Both the position numbers and the translations under genes were made by a program. Shown one piece after another: positions 45,806 to 57,558 of a stretch of DNA of 64,000 bases. Numbering within the stretch: position 1 is the first letter of the stretch; every line of letters begins with the position of its first letter. Source of the stretch: Akebia trifoliata (taxonomy: Eukaryota > Streptophyta > Magnoliopsida > Ranunculales > Lardizabalaceae); NCBI GenBank assembly GCA_017979445.1, contig CM030713.1, positions 29,913,915-29,977,914 of the forward strand, given 5' to 3'. A model generated the notes under the pieces. It was not told where the DNA came from. It was given only the letters and a program-made list of their open reading frames with translations, and ran no database searches.

Positions 45806-46790
45806 GATGTTTATTCCAGTTAATTTCGTGCAACTTTCACGTGATGCCAACACACAAAATACTTGAATGTTCTTTTGTGGGTTTGGAAGGTTTAATTCTG
45901 GCCATGGTGGAGCATAATGGGCACTTGGAAAAATACAAATGTACCCATGGGAATCAATTTGATTTATGGTTGAACCTTGTACTATCCTTTTTTTTTTTTT
46001 GCCGGGGAGGGGGGTGATGTAAATTGTTGAATTTCTTTAGAAGGCATCGGGACTGTGTTGTAATTGTTGAAGGTAGGTGATAGAAGTTTCTTCTGCCTTA
46101 ACTTTTCTTGTATTTTTTTGTGGGAGGGAGGGACTTAGTGTTGAGTTAACAGTTGATGTTTGAGAATATTTAGTGTTGGCTTTGATTCTTTTGTGTAAAT
46201 CAATGATTTAAGATGTATAATGTTTATGTTTCCTGCATTGAAACTCTCTTCAGGTTAAGTACAGTTGGTTCAATATGGGGGGGAGTGGAAGTCCTCCCTA
46301 TGTTTGCACTGGGTTTCACCATCGGATCGATCCTCACCAAATATTAATTTGGTTGGCTGTTCTCTCTGTTTCTTCTCAACTGTTTTGCTCCCAATATCTA
46401 TAAACAAAAGTATCTCAAACAAACCCACCTTCCAAATCCTTCAAAGGGATATAAAAACCTTTCCAATCTCAGTAAAATAAAAATAAAAACAATAGCTAGC
46501 AATTGTCGATAACTTAAAACCCAAAGCCAAAAGTATTTGAAAAAAAGTAGTTATAAAAATATAACCAAGAGGAAGCCAAAACAACAAAGCAGGTTAAATA
46601 GGTGCTCTTTTACAGTGTTGGGTACTTTCAAAACATTGTCTTCATCATACACAATTATGCTTACTGATCCTTAATTTTCCAACTGTTCCTAGTTGAGGTG
46701 AGAAAGTCACCCAACGGAATTTAAATGAGACCTATTATAAATAACATGAACAATATGTACCAAGATATACTAAAATTATTTCTTCTAATT
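45806..46790 (+). other. Probable 3' UTR and flank of the acyltransferase fragment
   Basis: T-rich and G-rich tracts (45990-46015, 46114-46133) and no gene. The first several hundred bases may be the captured 3' UTR. Confidence 0.35.
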
Positions 46791-47036
46791 TTATATGAAC
46801 ATACTTTTAATTGTCTTACAAATCTTCGATCCATTCTTAACATCACTCGCAATAAGTAGACGATCATCATCATCATCAAAATCTCCGTCATTTTCAATTT
46901 CTACATCGATTTTTTTGCCAATTGGTAGTAATTTTACAGAAGATTTATGGATTTTGGATCCAAGATGATCATTTTCATCATCTAATTGGAATTCTAGGAA
47001 TGAATTTTTTGGAAGAGCATAATAATTATTATCCAT
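46791..47036 (-). CDS. Unrecognised 81-aa acidic open frame
   Basis: It begins with a true ATG (MDNNYYALPKNSFLEFQ) and has an acidic patch (DGDFDDDDDR). The sequence ttgtaag near its 3' end (46815) could be a splice donor, which would make this a first exon. It lies within the fragment-capture region, on the opposite strand to the GPCAT and PAT pieces, with a purine-rich inverted end about 350 bases upstream. I do not recognise the family. It may be another captured exon or chance. Confidence 0.3.
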   Translation of the reverse strand: MDNNYYALPKNSFLEFQLDDENDHLGSKIHKSSVKLLPIGKKIDVEIENDGDFDDDDDRLLIASDVKNGSKICKTIKSMFI

Positions 47037-47165
47037 TTTTCAATTAAAAGAAAACAATCATATAAAGAGGACTATTTACATTTATAAAGATTAAAAGTAG
47101 AAAGATTTGAAGTTGTTTTTGCAGATATGAGAAAAGATGATAGAGAAAGAGACAGAGATCTATGT

Positions 47166-47656
47166 GATCTTGAACGTTTGATTGTTTATATTTTATATCA
47201 TTGTACAAGTAGAATTTTATTTTTTAGACTATGAAGGGTATAATAGTCATTTGACAATAATAATTTCTCTTCTCTTCTCTTATGAATCCTAACCAAACAG
47301 GAGAAACTTGACTTTTTCTCTTCTCTTCTTTTTCAATCCAAACAGGGTAAAGGGAAACTCCCCTTCCCTTCCCTTCCCTTCCCTTCTCTTAATGAGTTTC
47401 TCTTCCCTCCCCTTCCCTCAATCCAAACACAGCCTAAGGGAAGGGAAGGGAAGGGAAGGGAAGGGAAGAGAAGACTAGTTTCTCTTCACCCTGTTTGGAT
47501 TAAAAGAGAAGAGAAGAGAAAAAATCAAGTTTCTCATGTTTGGTTAGGATTCATAAGAGAAGAGAAGAGAAATTATTATTGTCAAATGGCTATTATACCC
47601 TTCATAATCTAAAAACAAAATTCTACTTATACAATGATACAAAATATTCTTACTTA
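47166..47656. repeat. Head-to-head inverted purine/pyrimidine repeat centred at about 47434
   Basis: The left arm (47166-47434) and right arm (47435-47656) are inverted copies: 'tataatagtcatttgacaat', 'cataagagaagagaagag', 'cctgtttggatt' and long gggaa runs. The left arm additionally has the 45-bp terminal sequence also seen at 41119. Two element ends appear to abut here. Confidence 0.8.
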
Positions 47657-47919
47657 AGGATTGATCAATTAACATCTCATTCATCTTCCTCACTATTTAT
47701 TTATTTATTTATTATTATTATTTTATTTTATTTATTTTTTTATTATATTTTTTTTTTACTAACCAAGGATTGTTATATTTTTTTTTTATTATAACAACTA
47801 CCTTGTTGTGCTACCCATTATCATGAAGGAGAAACTGCCATCATCACAAAATGACCACCTTTGTTATATGCACAAAAACTAACTAAAAGGTTTTTATTTT
47901 TCTTCCTAATTTGGGAATA
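47657..47919. other. Low-complexity (ttta)n and T-rich DNA
   Basis: Tandem ttta/tta units at 47692-47760. The apparent small protein here is a translation of this tract. Confidence 0.7.
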
Positions 47920-48165
47920 CCTGGCAAAGAGCATCCGTCAGCAAGATCCTTGCTTCTTGGGTCTGACTTGTTTTCCAAACCTTGAAATCAGGATGGAAGT
48001 AATTATTCTCATACCATATCTTAAGTGATGACATGGAGAAGGGACCCTGTGTATCACCAAATGGATCCACGTAATGCCATATATCACTTTCTGGGTTATC
48101 AGGTAGACGGTTTTCAATTGCATCATTAGGACCTTCATCGTCTTCATCCTCAAGAATTATTATAT
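47920..48165 (-). pseudogene. Single GYF-domain exon of a NERD/CCCH-type protein
   Basis: The minus-strand exon is bounded by acceptor tttgcag (48166-48172) and donor cag|gtattc (47920/47919). It encodes an acidic lead-in (ILEDEDDEGPNDAIE), then a GYF domain: IWHYVDPFGDTQGPFSM, SLKIWYENNYFHPDFKVWK, RILLTDALCQ. GYF domains bind proline-rich peptides; this variant is found in plant zinc-finger CCCH proteins with GYF, SWIB and PHD domains. No neighbouring exon of such a gene was found on either side, so it is an isolated copy. There are no stops inside. Confidence 0.75.
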
Positions 48166-48481
48166 CTGCAAAAGAACGATATATCATTGTTTTTAGAGTG
48201 CAACATAGCCAATGCAAATACCAACTCTAAAGTAACCTTAGTCACTATCTACTGAAACCGAGTCAACTTCGACAAGTCGATACTTGGTAGGTACTTAAAA
48301 CCTTCGCTCTAATTAGCCTCTGTCAAGATTTATTATATTAAGATTTTAAGCCAGTCCACACAAGTCCAAGATCTCATCTTGGATGAGGAAGGTAGAGAAG
48401 AATTGCTAAATGATCTTTTCCAGTATCCAAGAATGAGGGTGTAAGTAGTAATATATGGTCTGTCAATATAAATAAGTTTTG

Positions 48482-48697
48482 AAAATTTTAAAAAGAATGA
48501 GGGTAAATTTGGAATAGAAAAGTCTGTCTCTTCTCTTCCCTCCGCGTCTCTCCATTTTGGGAGGGAACAAATTTGTTACTTTTTCCCCTTCCCTTCCCTC
48601 CGTTTTTCTTCTCTTCCCTCCCCACTTAACAATCCAAACAGGAGAAAATGTGTTATTTTCCTTTCCCTTCCCTTCCTTTCTCTCAATCCAAACACAA
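48482..48697 (-). repeat. Purine-rich inverted-repeat end (right) of the fragment-capture region
   Basis: It matches 41166-41390 in reverse complement over about 210 bases, ending tcaatccaaacac. The bases outside (aacgttaga) do not match those outside the left copy, so no target duplication supports the pair. Confidence 0.7.
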
Positions 48698-48713
48698 CGT
48701 TAGAGTTGTGCAA

Positions 48714-48840
48714 CATTAACTTCCTACAACACTGCTTTCTACATTGTGCTAACGTGATGTGCATAGAATCATGGATGTTCTACGGTTCGGTGAACACCAC
48801 TACATCAACGCAATGTTGTAGGAAGTCAATTTAACATTTT
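48714..48840. mobile_element. Foldback MITE next to the right inverted repeat
   Basis: Arms 'aacttcctacaacactgc' and 'gcaatgttgtaggaagt' pair around 'catagaatcatggatgttc'. Confidence 0.6.
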
Positions 48841-49089
48841 TCTTTTTAAAATGTTCAATTCTACTCAAGCATATAATTCAAATTCAAGTGTGCATTACTT
48901 GACATTCAAGTAACACTAATGACGACTTTTAAATTAAAAACTCCATCCAACATATGTGCATTTGCAAGTGAGATTCAATGGTGGTCCAATTGAAACATGA
49001 ACCAAGGCTCAAGCAAGACCTATGAAGTTAGTTCGATAACAAGCTTGATCTTTATATTTGTTAATGAATCATAAGTCAATATTTAGTAA

Positions 49090-49322
49090 TGGGTCAGGAT
49101 CCCTGGACTCCTAAGATGACTCAAGAAAAAAATGCATGATTCCAACCTTTTAAATGCAAAATCCAATGTTAGAGATTTATCATCGGGATAAGTATATTTG
49201 AGATTTGTGTTATCCAGATACTCATAAATCTCAACCATTGGATTTTATGTTTAAAGGGTGGGGATTATGTGTTTTTTTCATGATCATTCTTAGGAGTCAA
49301 TAGATCCCAACCCTTTAGTAAT
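49090..49322. mobile_element. Foldback MITE, gggttgggatc family
   Basis: Left 'gggtcaggatccctggactcc' and right 'ggagtcaatagatcccaacc' pair. It is related to 40032-40258. Confidence 0.65.
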
Positions 49323-50067
49323 TCCTTGTTATACATACCCTAATTTTTTTAATCAATAAAAAGATAAAAGTAAGTGGATATGAAATGTGAGGATTAAACT
49401 TTTTTATGTTGCCACCAGGTAAACCTGTTTTCAATGAGATCAGTAACACGGTGATGATTATGAGAGCCAAATTTGGCTCGACAGAATTCTCCAACCTCTG
49501 GATGTTGCTTTAGAATGTTATCTCTATCTTACTTCTCTATGAACCTTTCTTCCTATCCCTTTTTCGTTCAATCCTCAATGGGCTTTTATGAACAAATAGA
49601 GAATCCTCTTTTTCCAAAGGCTTGAGATTTTCTTTTCATATTGAATTCTTGCCCTTTCTAATTTTATCTTCGTGATCTCGTAATTATTCCTAATGACCTG
49701 GGAGTTTCTTTATTCTTGATTTTACCTTATCTGACCTTCCACGTGGTGTTTTCTTATAGTTCTTTTGACATAATGTTTCCTTATTTGACCATCCATGTGG
49801 TGGGCCTTGTTATGGGTTCATATTTTATTGCTCACAAAAATGGTAATTGAATCCAATTCTTTGCTATCATGACCTATAGACTTTATCAACGAAGCTAACT
49901 AACACTTTCAAAAAGTTACTAAACCCCCAATCGTTACGTATTTTTAAGATAGTAAAAAAAAAAGGGGTAAATTCTATATGATTTTCATTTTTTTTTTCAC
50001 GAAAATGATTATTTAATCTACAATCTTTGTACAAACCACTAATAATAATCTGATGGTGTAACTTATA
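49323..50067. other. Intergenic, no gene seen
   Basis: 'gctcacaaaaatgg' at 49831-49844 recalls the gctcac-ended repeat, but no second end is present. Confidence 0.35.
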
Positions 50068-50297
50068 ATTTCTTTAATTCAAATGTAGGAGACCGAGACA
50101 TATCACCTATAAGTCATCTCAATATTGCCCAACAATGAGAAAGGCGAACAAGTCAATGTACCATACGAGATTTAGAATCCACGTTCATTTTTCTCATTGT
50201 TGAAAGAGACATCTCAAACGTATCAGAAAATTCATCCAAAATGACTCGATTTCATTCACGGATAAGAAGAGACATTAAAACGAGTTTTATAACCATG
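50068..50297. mobile_element. hAT-like MITE, family G (degenerate copy 6)
   Basis: The right half ('catctcaaacgtatcagaaa', cgagttttataaccatg) is clear. The left end is eroded and no target duplication was found. Confidence 0.55.
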
Positions 50298-50940
50298 ATG
50301 TAAATTCATTAAAAAAAACGTAAATAGTAATGTTGATCATAATATACAGATGGTTTAATAAGAATAAATAATTACAAAATTAAATATGTAACATTTTTTT
50401 TGGTTATCAAGAACGAATGACTGATTCAGTAATTTTTCGAAAAATACTTTTACCTTTCTGAAAAACAACCAAAATTTTTGCCCAAAAGATGAAATTTACA
50501 AGACAGAAGTCTCAAAATAGAATTCTATAGGCAGTTCGGTGTTTGAGATCAACTTATGGTAAGTTAGTTATTCTCTGTCTCTTTCAAATTCTATGTAGTT
50601 GAGACCGTTCGATGATCATCTAGATTTGTGTTAATCAGAATCAGTGGTATTATCGTAGGGATGACGTATCTATTATTCTCTTAAGGAGGATGCTAACAGT
50701 CCCAAAAAAGATAGTAAAAAAAAAAAGGATAGCTGGGCACATTGTTTTCGACTGGAATTGGGAGTCCGAGTCATCATCGATGGTGTTGACTTAATAACAA
50801 AGCCGCCAATGAAATTAGCCGATTTAGGGCTAATAGGGTAGTTTCGGAATATAGAGGGAATACGAAGGGTAGTTTAGGAATGATGAGGCAATAAATACGT
50901 GGTGAGGGAAGGAGGATTGTATTTGAAAAAGGAGATTGGA
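50298..50940 (+). other. Upstream region of the RS-rich protein gene
   Basis: No TATA box stands out. It merges at 50938 into a GA-rich leader. No other gene was seen. Confidence 0.35.
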
Positions 50941-51170
50941 AGAGAGGGAGAGGGAGAGACGAGATTGATTTTATTTGTGTGGAAGGAAACAGAAGAGAAG
51001 AAGAAGAAAACCTAATCTTCCATTATCGATTCCAAGAAGAAAAAGAAGAAACGAAGCCAAATCGACCAAAATCTCATATCTTCATCATCATCATCGACAA
51101 CACAGTTCTTCTAAGATAGTAGTGTTGAAGAAGGATTCGACGAGTTTTCGTCTGCAAAGATCGATTTCAG
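50941..51170 (+). other. Probable 5' UTR exon of the RS-rich protein gene
   Basis: A GA-rich leader (agagagggagagggagag) is followed by a donor cag|gtattc at 51170/51171. An 84-codon frame starting with GTG here is rich in K/R/H and looks like translated leader, not protein. Introns and possibly more leader exons follow to 52869. Confidence 0.45.
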
Positions 51171-52254
51171 GTATTCAAACCCTAGATCTTGATTTTCTAT
51201 GTTTTTTTGGTTGTTTTTTCATCGATTGAGGTTAAAAGTGGAGTTGTTTCCTCATCGGTGCTTGTGGTTCAAGATATAAAAAGGTTATAATCGTCGCAGA
51301 AGTTCAGATGAAGGCTTCAGTTCGAATTTTGAAACAGATTGAAGGTCGCGTTAGGGTTTCTGAAGAACCACGCAACTGGTTAAGAGATGCTTTGCTTGTT
51401 AGATCTGTTTGGTTTATAGGATTATTAGATTATTATGTGATGAAGAAGGAATATTTGATCTGAAACGGAGTTTTGTTGTTCGGATTCACGCCAAGAGCAG
51501 CTAGTTTCCGCTCTCATTGAAGAGACTCCTTTCTTTTACAGGGATCTTGAGTGAACTTTTGTACTAATTTTGCTTGATTGCTTCAGTAGGAGTAAAAAAT
51601 CCCTTTTATGCACCGTAAGGCAAGGCATTCTAATCTGCCCGGCGGAGGGGGTTGTTTGTCCAGCTTCTGTTGGAACCATGTGGAAAATTTTAGGGTTTGC
51701 GGCAGGATCCATTATGATTGTTAATGGCTCTGATTCATCTTCTTAAATAGTTTAGGTCAACTCGATCTCCTTGTCTACAGTAACCTATATCTCGAAAACA
51801 TGTTTTTTGAGGATTTGGGTGTTTGAATGTAGATTGAAAAGCTTACAGGTTTATAGAATATTTATAATGCCTCAGATCAAACAATGAAGCAAACGAAGAT
51901 TATTGCTGACTTTTTGGAAGTTTAGATTGGTTGATCTGCGACTTTTGACATGGAATGTAGAAGGTTTGCGATCAACTTCTTTAGATGAAGAGATAGTATT
52001 GTTCATACGTTGGGAATTTTGTTGTTTAAGATGCTTTGGATCTCTGTCCAGTAGCAGCAGATTGTTTGATTAGTTTCGAACTAACTACATAGGGCACAAT
52101 TTCATTGAACAACTATCTCTCCTTTTCTAATATGGCATATATATGTTGAATGAGAGAAACTCTCACTATTGGGTGTTATAAGCCCTGATATTGATGTGCT
52201 TGTCATGTCCTGTTTTATGTTCCTTGAAGCTTTTCATCATCTCTGTTTATCTGG

Positions 52255-52535
52255 CTCTCTAACGCCCCAGGCTCACAACAGTTCGACATTGCCCGTTCTG
52301 GGCTGAAGCCCACACGGCTTTAAGACTTGTCCTACCATGTAGGGTTTGATTTGTCCTCATAGCCCAGGCTTTGAACGTTCTCCTACCCAATGTGAGACTA
52401 ATCAAACTCCTCCCTACTATTCCATCCTGCAATGTAACGGCTCCACTTTGACCTCACACGGTCTCCACAGCCATTTCCACGTCCACTCAGTAGTGCACAG
52501 GCTGAGCCGTTACAGGCTCTGATCAAGCCCTCTTT
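52255..52535 (-). mobile_element. TRIM-like repeat in the 5' intron
   Basis: The minus strand reads 'tgatcagagcctgtaacggc', 'gtggagaccgtgtgaggtca', 'agtctcacattgggtagga', 'ggcttcagcccagaacgggc' and 'tggggcgtta'. These phrases are typical of a small LTR element after a tRNA-Met-like PBS. The limits are approximate. Confidence 0.45.
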
Positions 52536-52895
52536 CCACCATTTAGGTTTTGATCTACTCCGAAGCCACAATGTGAATTGGGGGGAGTTGTATGTAGGCC
52601 TTCAAGGCTGGTTAACATGGTCTGCCCAGCTATTGATTGAACTCTAAATAACTATAGCTAATATTGAGTTCATGTCTTCTTTATGGTGCCTAAGCTGATC
52701 TGAACTTTATATCTTGACAGGTAACATCCTGTAGTGGTGATTTAAGAAGGGATCTGGTGCAAGGGCAATGAGTTTTAGTTAATGGTTTGTTTTGATGATT
52801 CCTTCTCATTATGATTCTTAGATGCAGATGGGGATGCTTGAGACATATGTGTGTGTCTCTTTGTCTAAGTGGAAGATGTTTCTGTTGACTTGCAG

Positions 52896-55800
52896 ATTCG
52901 TTTATGTACTTGTAGTGGGGAATCAACCCCTGCTCTCAAACTAAGTAAAAAGCGATTAGCAGTGGCATCCTGCAAGATTTGTGGTGGAAACCTGTTAGTT
53001 GATGGGACTGGGTCTCTATCTGGGAATATGCTGAGCACAGTAGGCTTGGAAGTTACAAGTGTTATAAATCCCGACTTGACTTGGAAGACAGTTTCGAAAG
53101 GTAACAGGAGTGCATCAAGACGAGCTAGGAAACCTATTGCAAGAGGTCTGGAAGAGAGTGGGGATCCGATCAACAAAGATCCGAAGAGGGTTGATATGTC
53201 AGTCTCAGAATCTGAGAAGGTTAATCCCTTAACATGTTATCAGGCTTCTATAGTTCTCATGTATCAGAATAATTATCCTCCTATTTTCCTATCTATATAT
53301 ATTATTTTTTTAATATCCTCTCTTTTTCTATTTCACAGCTTGGTGTCACTGTTCTTGGGAGGCGCTTCACAGACAAAATAGAACATGTACCCATTAAGAA
53401 AAGGAGATTTTTGTTCCGGTCTCCATCACCTCCACCTCGGATGCCTTCCCCACACCTGGAGGAGCCTGAATCGAGTATAAAGAGTCAACCTGCTTCAGAT
53501 CATGATTCTTCCCCAAATTCCATTGTGAAACAGAACATTATGGCAACCGAAACTGATGTTGCTAATGAGTTGGCCCAAGTTGCCAGAGATGAAATAGTTG
53601 TTCACAAGAACTCAAAGGAGATTCATGAAAAGCTTGATGACAATGAAGATTTTTCAGGCATTTCTATACTGGCAGCCGTAGCTTGCAATAACAGTATAGA
53701 AGTTGGTGCTGGTATTGTTGAGGGGGGTTCAGCAGCCGAGGAATCATTTGAAGTTTTGGTGAATACTGAGTCATGTTCGATGGCGAAGGAATCATTCAAG
53801 GAGCAGAATTCACTCAATTGTGCTGAAATTTCGAATCATGGAACTGACTCATGTATGGAAGAAACTTCTGTCTCATTAGAGACAACAAATTCCTCCCCAA
53901 GAAAGCAAGCAATGGTCAGTGATGTCCTAGAGTGTCCCTGTTCAGATACTTTTGTGGCTTTATCAGACAATCTTCCAAGTGACAAGGATGGGGGAACACT
54001 AAAAAGGCTCGAGTCTTCTTTGAGGGATGATAGGTCACACTGGGATTTGAACATTGTCATGGACGCGTGGGATAATCCTTGTGAAGATCCCATTATAAAT
54101 TCTCCAACAATCGCTGTTAATGGCATATCTGAAGATTGCTTGCACAGTGGGAAACCAGAGAACTTGGCAGATTCTGTGCAGCCCAGAGATGCTTTGGTTG
54201 ATGTATGTGAGGATGTCTGCAGGGTGCAAGATATGGGAAGCTTGGTTCCTGAGACTGACAAATCAAACAGAGAGGAGCATAATTTGGATGCTAGTGAAAC
54301 TATATCTTCTCACCAAGTTGTTGGTGAGGGTGCATGCATTGATAATTCTTGTTCTGGAGCAGAAGAGATTACTATCGAACCAATGCACGAAGAATGCATA
54401 TATAAGATATCCCCAGTCCATACTACGGAGCAGACAGGAGATGGTTATGATGCTGATGCACAAAGTGAAGAAACTATTTGCTTGGAGGGTTCTCAGGTTG
54501 AGAACCCCGATGTAGTTGTCCCTGATGTGGCAATCTCGAAGAAGGCTTCTGATGATGATGAGCTATCTATGTTAGGTGCATCTGTTGGAGAAGATGGACG
54601 TGTTGTTGTGGAAACAAAGGTACACGATGGCAATGTATTCCTGCCCGATGATAAGCATTTGAATACTATTGAACTGGAGTCTTCAGGGCAAATCAAGACT
54701 GAGGTATTCACACCTAAGTCTCCTAGACAGACTCCAGGAGTGGTTGACACACCAACGACCATAGATGGTTTGAGCTCTCACGAGGTTTGTAAAAGTCATG
54801 TTGATGATCATGTAAATAGTTCTGGCAGGATTGCTTTAGAAGGTGATCCATCTAAGGATAACGATTATGATTCGGGTGATTCTCATAAGGTTTCTCAACA
54901 TTTATTTGAGGCTGAAAAGAATAGTGAACTTGAGGCAGGCTATGATTCTCAGTATGAGGATGGGGAATTAAGAGAGGCAGTTGAGCATTACTGGGAAGAA
55001 GATGTGGGTGATGAAGGGGAAACTGAACAAGTGGATTATGGTTCAGACAACAGAGATGCTTATGATTTCGAAGCTGCCACAGAGAATCCTATGTCCATTG
55101 CAGTACAAGTTGAGGGAGTGTACGTCAGGAAAGAGAGATCTCCGGAAGACCAAGTCAAGGAGAGAAGTAAACAAGAAGATAATTGTCAACCCTGTGTAGG
55201 AAGCTCATTGAAGACAATCCAATCAACAAGTTCAAGGATGAAATTGTGTGGATTGGATAAGTTTCCTGAAGGTTGTAAAAGTTCCGCAAATATGACCAGG
55301 GAAGAGATCAATAAAAGGAATTCCATGCCTGTGGTCGCTAGAAGAGAGTTGCCATCATCATGTATTGTACGACCAACATCCTCTGATGTGTTACTTAGAA
55401 AGGATATATCATGTATACAGGGCACCAGGTAAACCTTCCAAACTTAATTATCAATTTCTCCTATATCATTCTCTTAATCAAGTAAAAGATAAGATGATTG
55501 ATTGTTAACTATTCTTATTTTATCAGATCCTACAACTTTGATGATTCAAATCCCAGATTCAAAAGGGACACTGGTTCTGTGAAACCCATTGGAAGGGGTG
55601 GATCTTCTTCGCATTCAAATGGCCGAGGTCGGGGAGGTGCTTTATGGCTTGATTCCTCCGGGAGCCATTGGGGTCAGAATTGCCGTCATTCACCTAGTTA
55701 TCGCAACTCTGTTGATTTTGTGCATCCTGGGCAAAAGACTGCTGCAAAGTTAGAGAGCAGTGGCTTTTTTATTGCTGCAGATGGTACAATTGTAAAAGGG

Positions 55801-56907
55801 GATAGTGTGGGACCCAGTGGCCGGATCCGCAGACTATCTGTGAATGGTTCTGAAGAGAGTACGCGCCGATCTCTTACTAGAAGAGGATCACCAGCTGACA
55901 GGGATGAGGCATTTGGTATGCGTGTAAGACTTGGACCAGTGCGAGAGAGGAGTTCTGATAGAAGTATCAATGTTGGCAGGGGTGGCAGGTCTGGTAGATA
56001 CGGTCCACAAATGTTTGGTAGAGTTCCCAGGGAGAGGTACCATGGGTCTGTTACCGATGACTGCTATGGTTCTCCCATTAGAAGACGAGGAGCTCCCCAT
56101 CTATCTCAATCCCACACGAGATCTCGGTCAAGATCTAGAACTCGCTCTCCCCATATATGTTCATCTCCAAGGAGAAGAAACAGTCCTCCAAATTCTAGGC
56201 CCGAGGATAGAATGGGCAGGTTGAGGTCACCTCATCGACGGCCTGGTTTTGGATCAGCAGATCATATGTTAAGTTTTGCTTCAACAAATCGATTGCATGG
56301 GTCCCCACCACATAGTTCCAGATGGATTGATGGTAGGAAGGATGCTGCAAAACATCTTAGGGAGCATGGCTACAAGCCACGATCGTCAGTTTCTGAGAGG
56401 AGCCCACCCCGAAGATTTTATGGACGGAACCATAGGCTTGATTTGGTGGATTCTCGACCAGATGAGTATTACAAGCCACCCATGCATCATCCCGGAAGGT
56501 TTCCTGAGATATTTGGAGCTGCTGCTGCTGCTGATAGAGGGCCTAGGTGTGATGGAAGTGATGACGATAAAAGGAAACGTAGTGATAAATATGGGATGGT
56601 CCACTCGGTAAGACATTATGGTATAGATGGCACTGTGAAGCGGTTTCGGTATGATGCAGAAGATGATTTTGCAGCACAAAACTCTCGTGGTAACAAGGAT
56701 ACTTGTTCAGGGTTCCATGGTAGTAGTAGAGGTGGTGGTCTGAAGGATTTTGTTGGGGATGCACCGAGGAGAGCTAGAGAAGATAAAGGTCACTTGAGAT
56801 ATGGCCGAGAGGGCAAGTATGATACTGCCAACAACAACAACTCCAAGTCATTCGGAATGCGAGAATGTGACGAGGATATGCCACAAAGGAGGAGAAGACC
56901 TTCATGA
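52896..56907 (+). CDS. Large acidic protein with Arg/Ser-rich C-terminus, function unknown
   Basis: Coding exons are 52896-53219 (acceptor ttgcag, donor aag|gttaat), 53339-55428 and 55527-56907; the phases agree (0, then 2). The total is about 1,260 residues. The first exon carries CxC...CxxC (LCTCSGES, then ASCKICGGNLL) like a small zinc ribbon, then WKTVSKGNRSASRRARKP. Exon 2 begins LGVTVLGRRF and IEHVPIKKRRFLF, probably a nuclear signal, followed by RSPSPPPR and about 600 acidic, Ser-rich residues (YEDGELREAVEHYWEEDVGD near its end). Exon 3 is rich in Gly/Arg and has SR repeats (RSRSRSRTRSP, SPRRRNSPP). This suggests a nuclear RNA-processing or chromatin role, but no known catalytic domain was seen. 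The start is unresolved: the frame is open only from 52869 and has no ATG before 53028, so an upstream exon or ATG 53028 must supply it. Confidence 0.75.
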
Positions 56908-57144
56908 TTTTTCTGCATAGTGGCCACCACCCTGTTTACTGGTTGATTTGATTTAGGCAAGGAGATGTTGAACCCCGATGAAAGAACCCTTTTTTTTTCT
57001 TCAAAATCAGCGGAAAGCATCTCAATCCTTTCTTGTTTCCAATGGCTTTGAAAACCACCCACATTTGCTACTAATTTTGTATGGGGGTGTTGGGTTGGGA
57101 TTGCTTCTTCTCATCCCCACCTTTTTTTAAATATATATATTTAT

Positions 57145-57186
<42 letters not shown>

Positions 57187-57250
57187 GTAGCCCAATGCCT
57201 GAGAGTATAATGTAACTTCTTTATGAAGTCATTACATATTTTCAATTAGT
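56908..57250 (+). other. 3' UTR with a 35-base poly-T tract
   Basis: A T run at 57148-57182 lies 240 bases after the stop codon, followed by 'aatgtaacttctttatgaag'. No canonical aataaa is obvious. Confidence 0.55.
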
Positions 57251-57404
57251 GAAAGAGTCCAATTTTGGTTTCCAAAGCCTCTTTTCATTTTTGTTCTTTC
57301 CTTTTCCTTGTGTGGCGTCAAGTAAGTAGCATTATGCCTCCATGAAATCAGCGCGACCACAGGTGACTGGAGACGCGATACATGGTGGTTGGGTTTTAAT
57401 TAGT

Positions 57405-57558
57405 TTGGGCGCCCCCCCATCACAGAACCATATTAGATCATTTGCCTCGAGATACACAAGGAAATATTTATGGCTATGTGTATCCCAAGGCAAATGATTT
57501 ATGATTCAATGATAGGGAGTGGTGTCAGAGGGAGGCGATAGAAAATCATTACACTTTT
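57405..57558. mobile_element. Hairpin MITE, family A
   Basis: cccatcacagaacc and 'atgattcaatgatagggag' arms, inner 'gatacacaagg', and the right end gatagaaaatcattaca match the copy at 19.74 kb. Confidence 0.65.

Noticed and set aside
45225..45833. 202-codon reverse frame
   Set aside because: It lies exactly opposite the acyltransferase exon, whose forward translation has the family motifs.
47540..47794. 84-codon frame rich in Phe, Ile and Tyr
   Set aside because: It is a translation of (ttta)n and T-rich DNA, starting inside an inverted repeat.
53836..54762. Reverse and shifted frames inside the large acidic protein gene
   Set aside because: They are by-products of biased Ser/Glu/Asp codons; the forward frame continues across well-phased splice sites.
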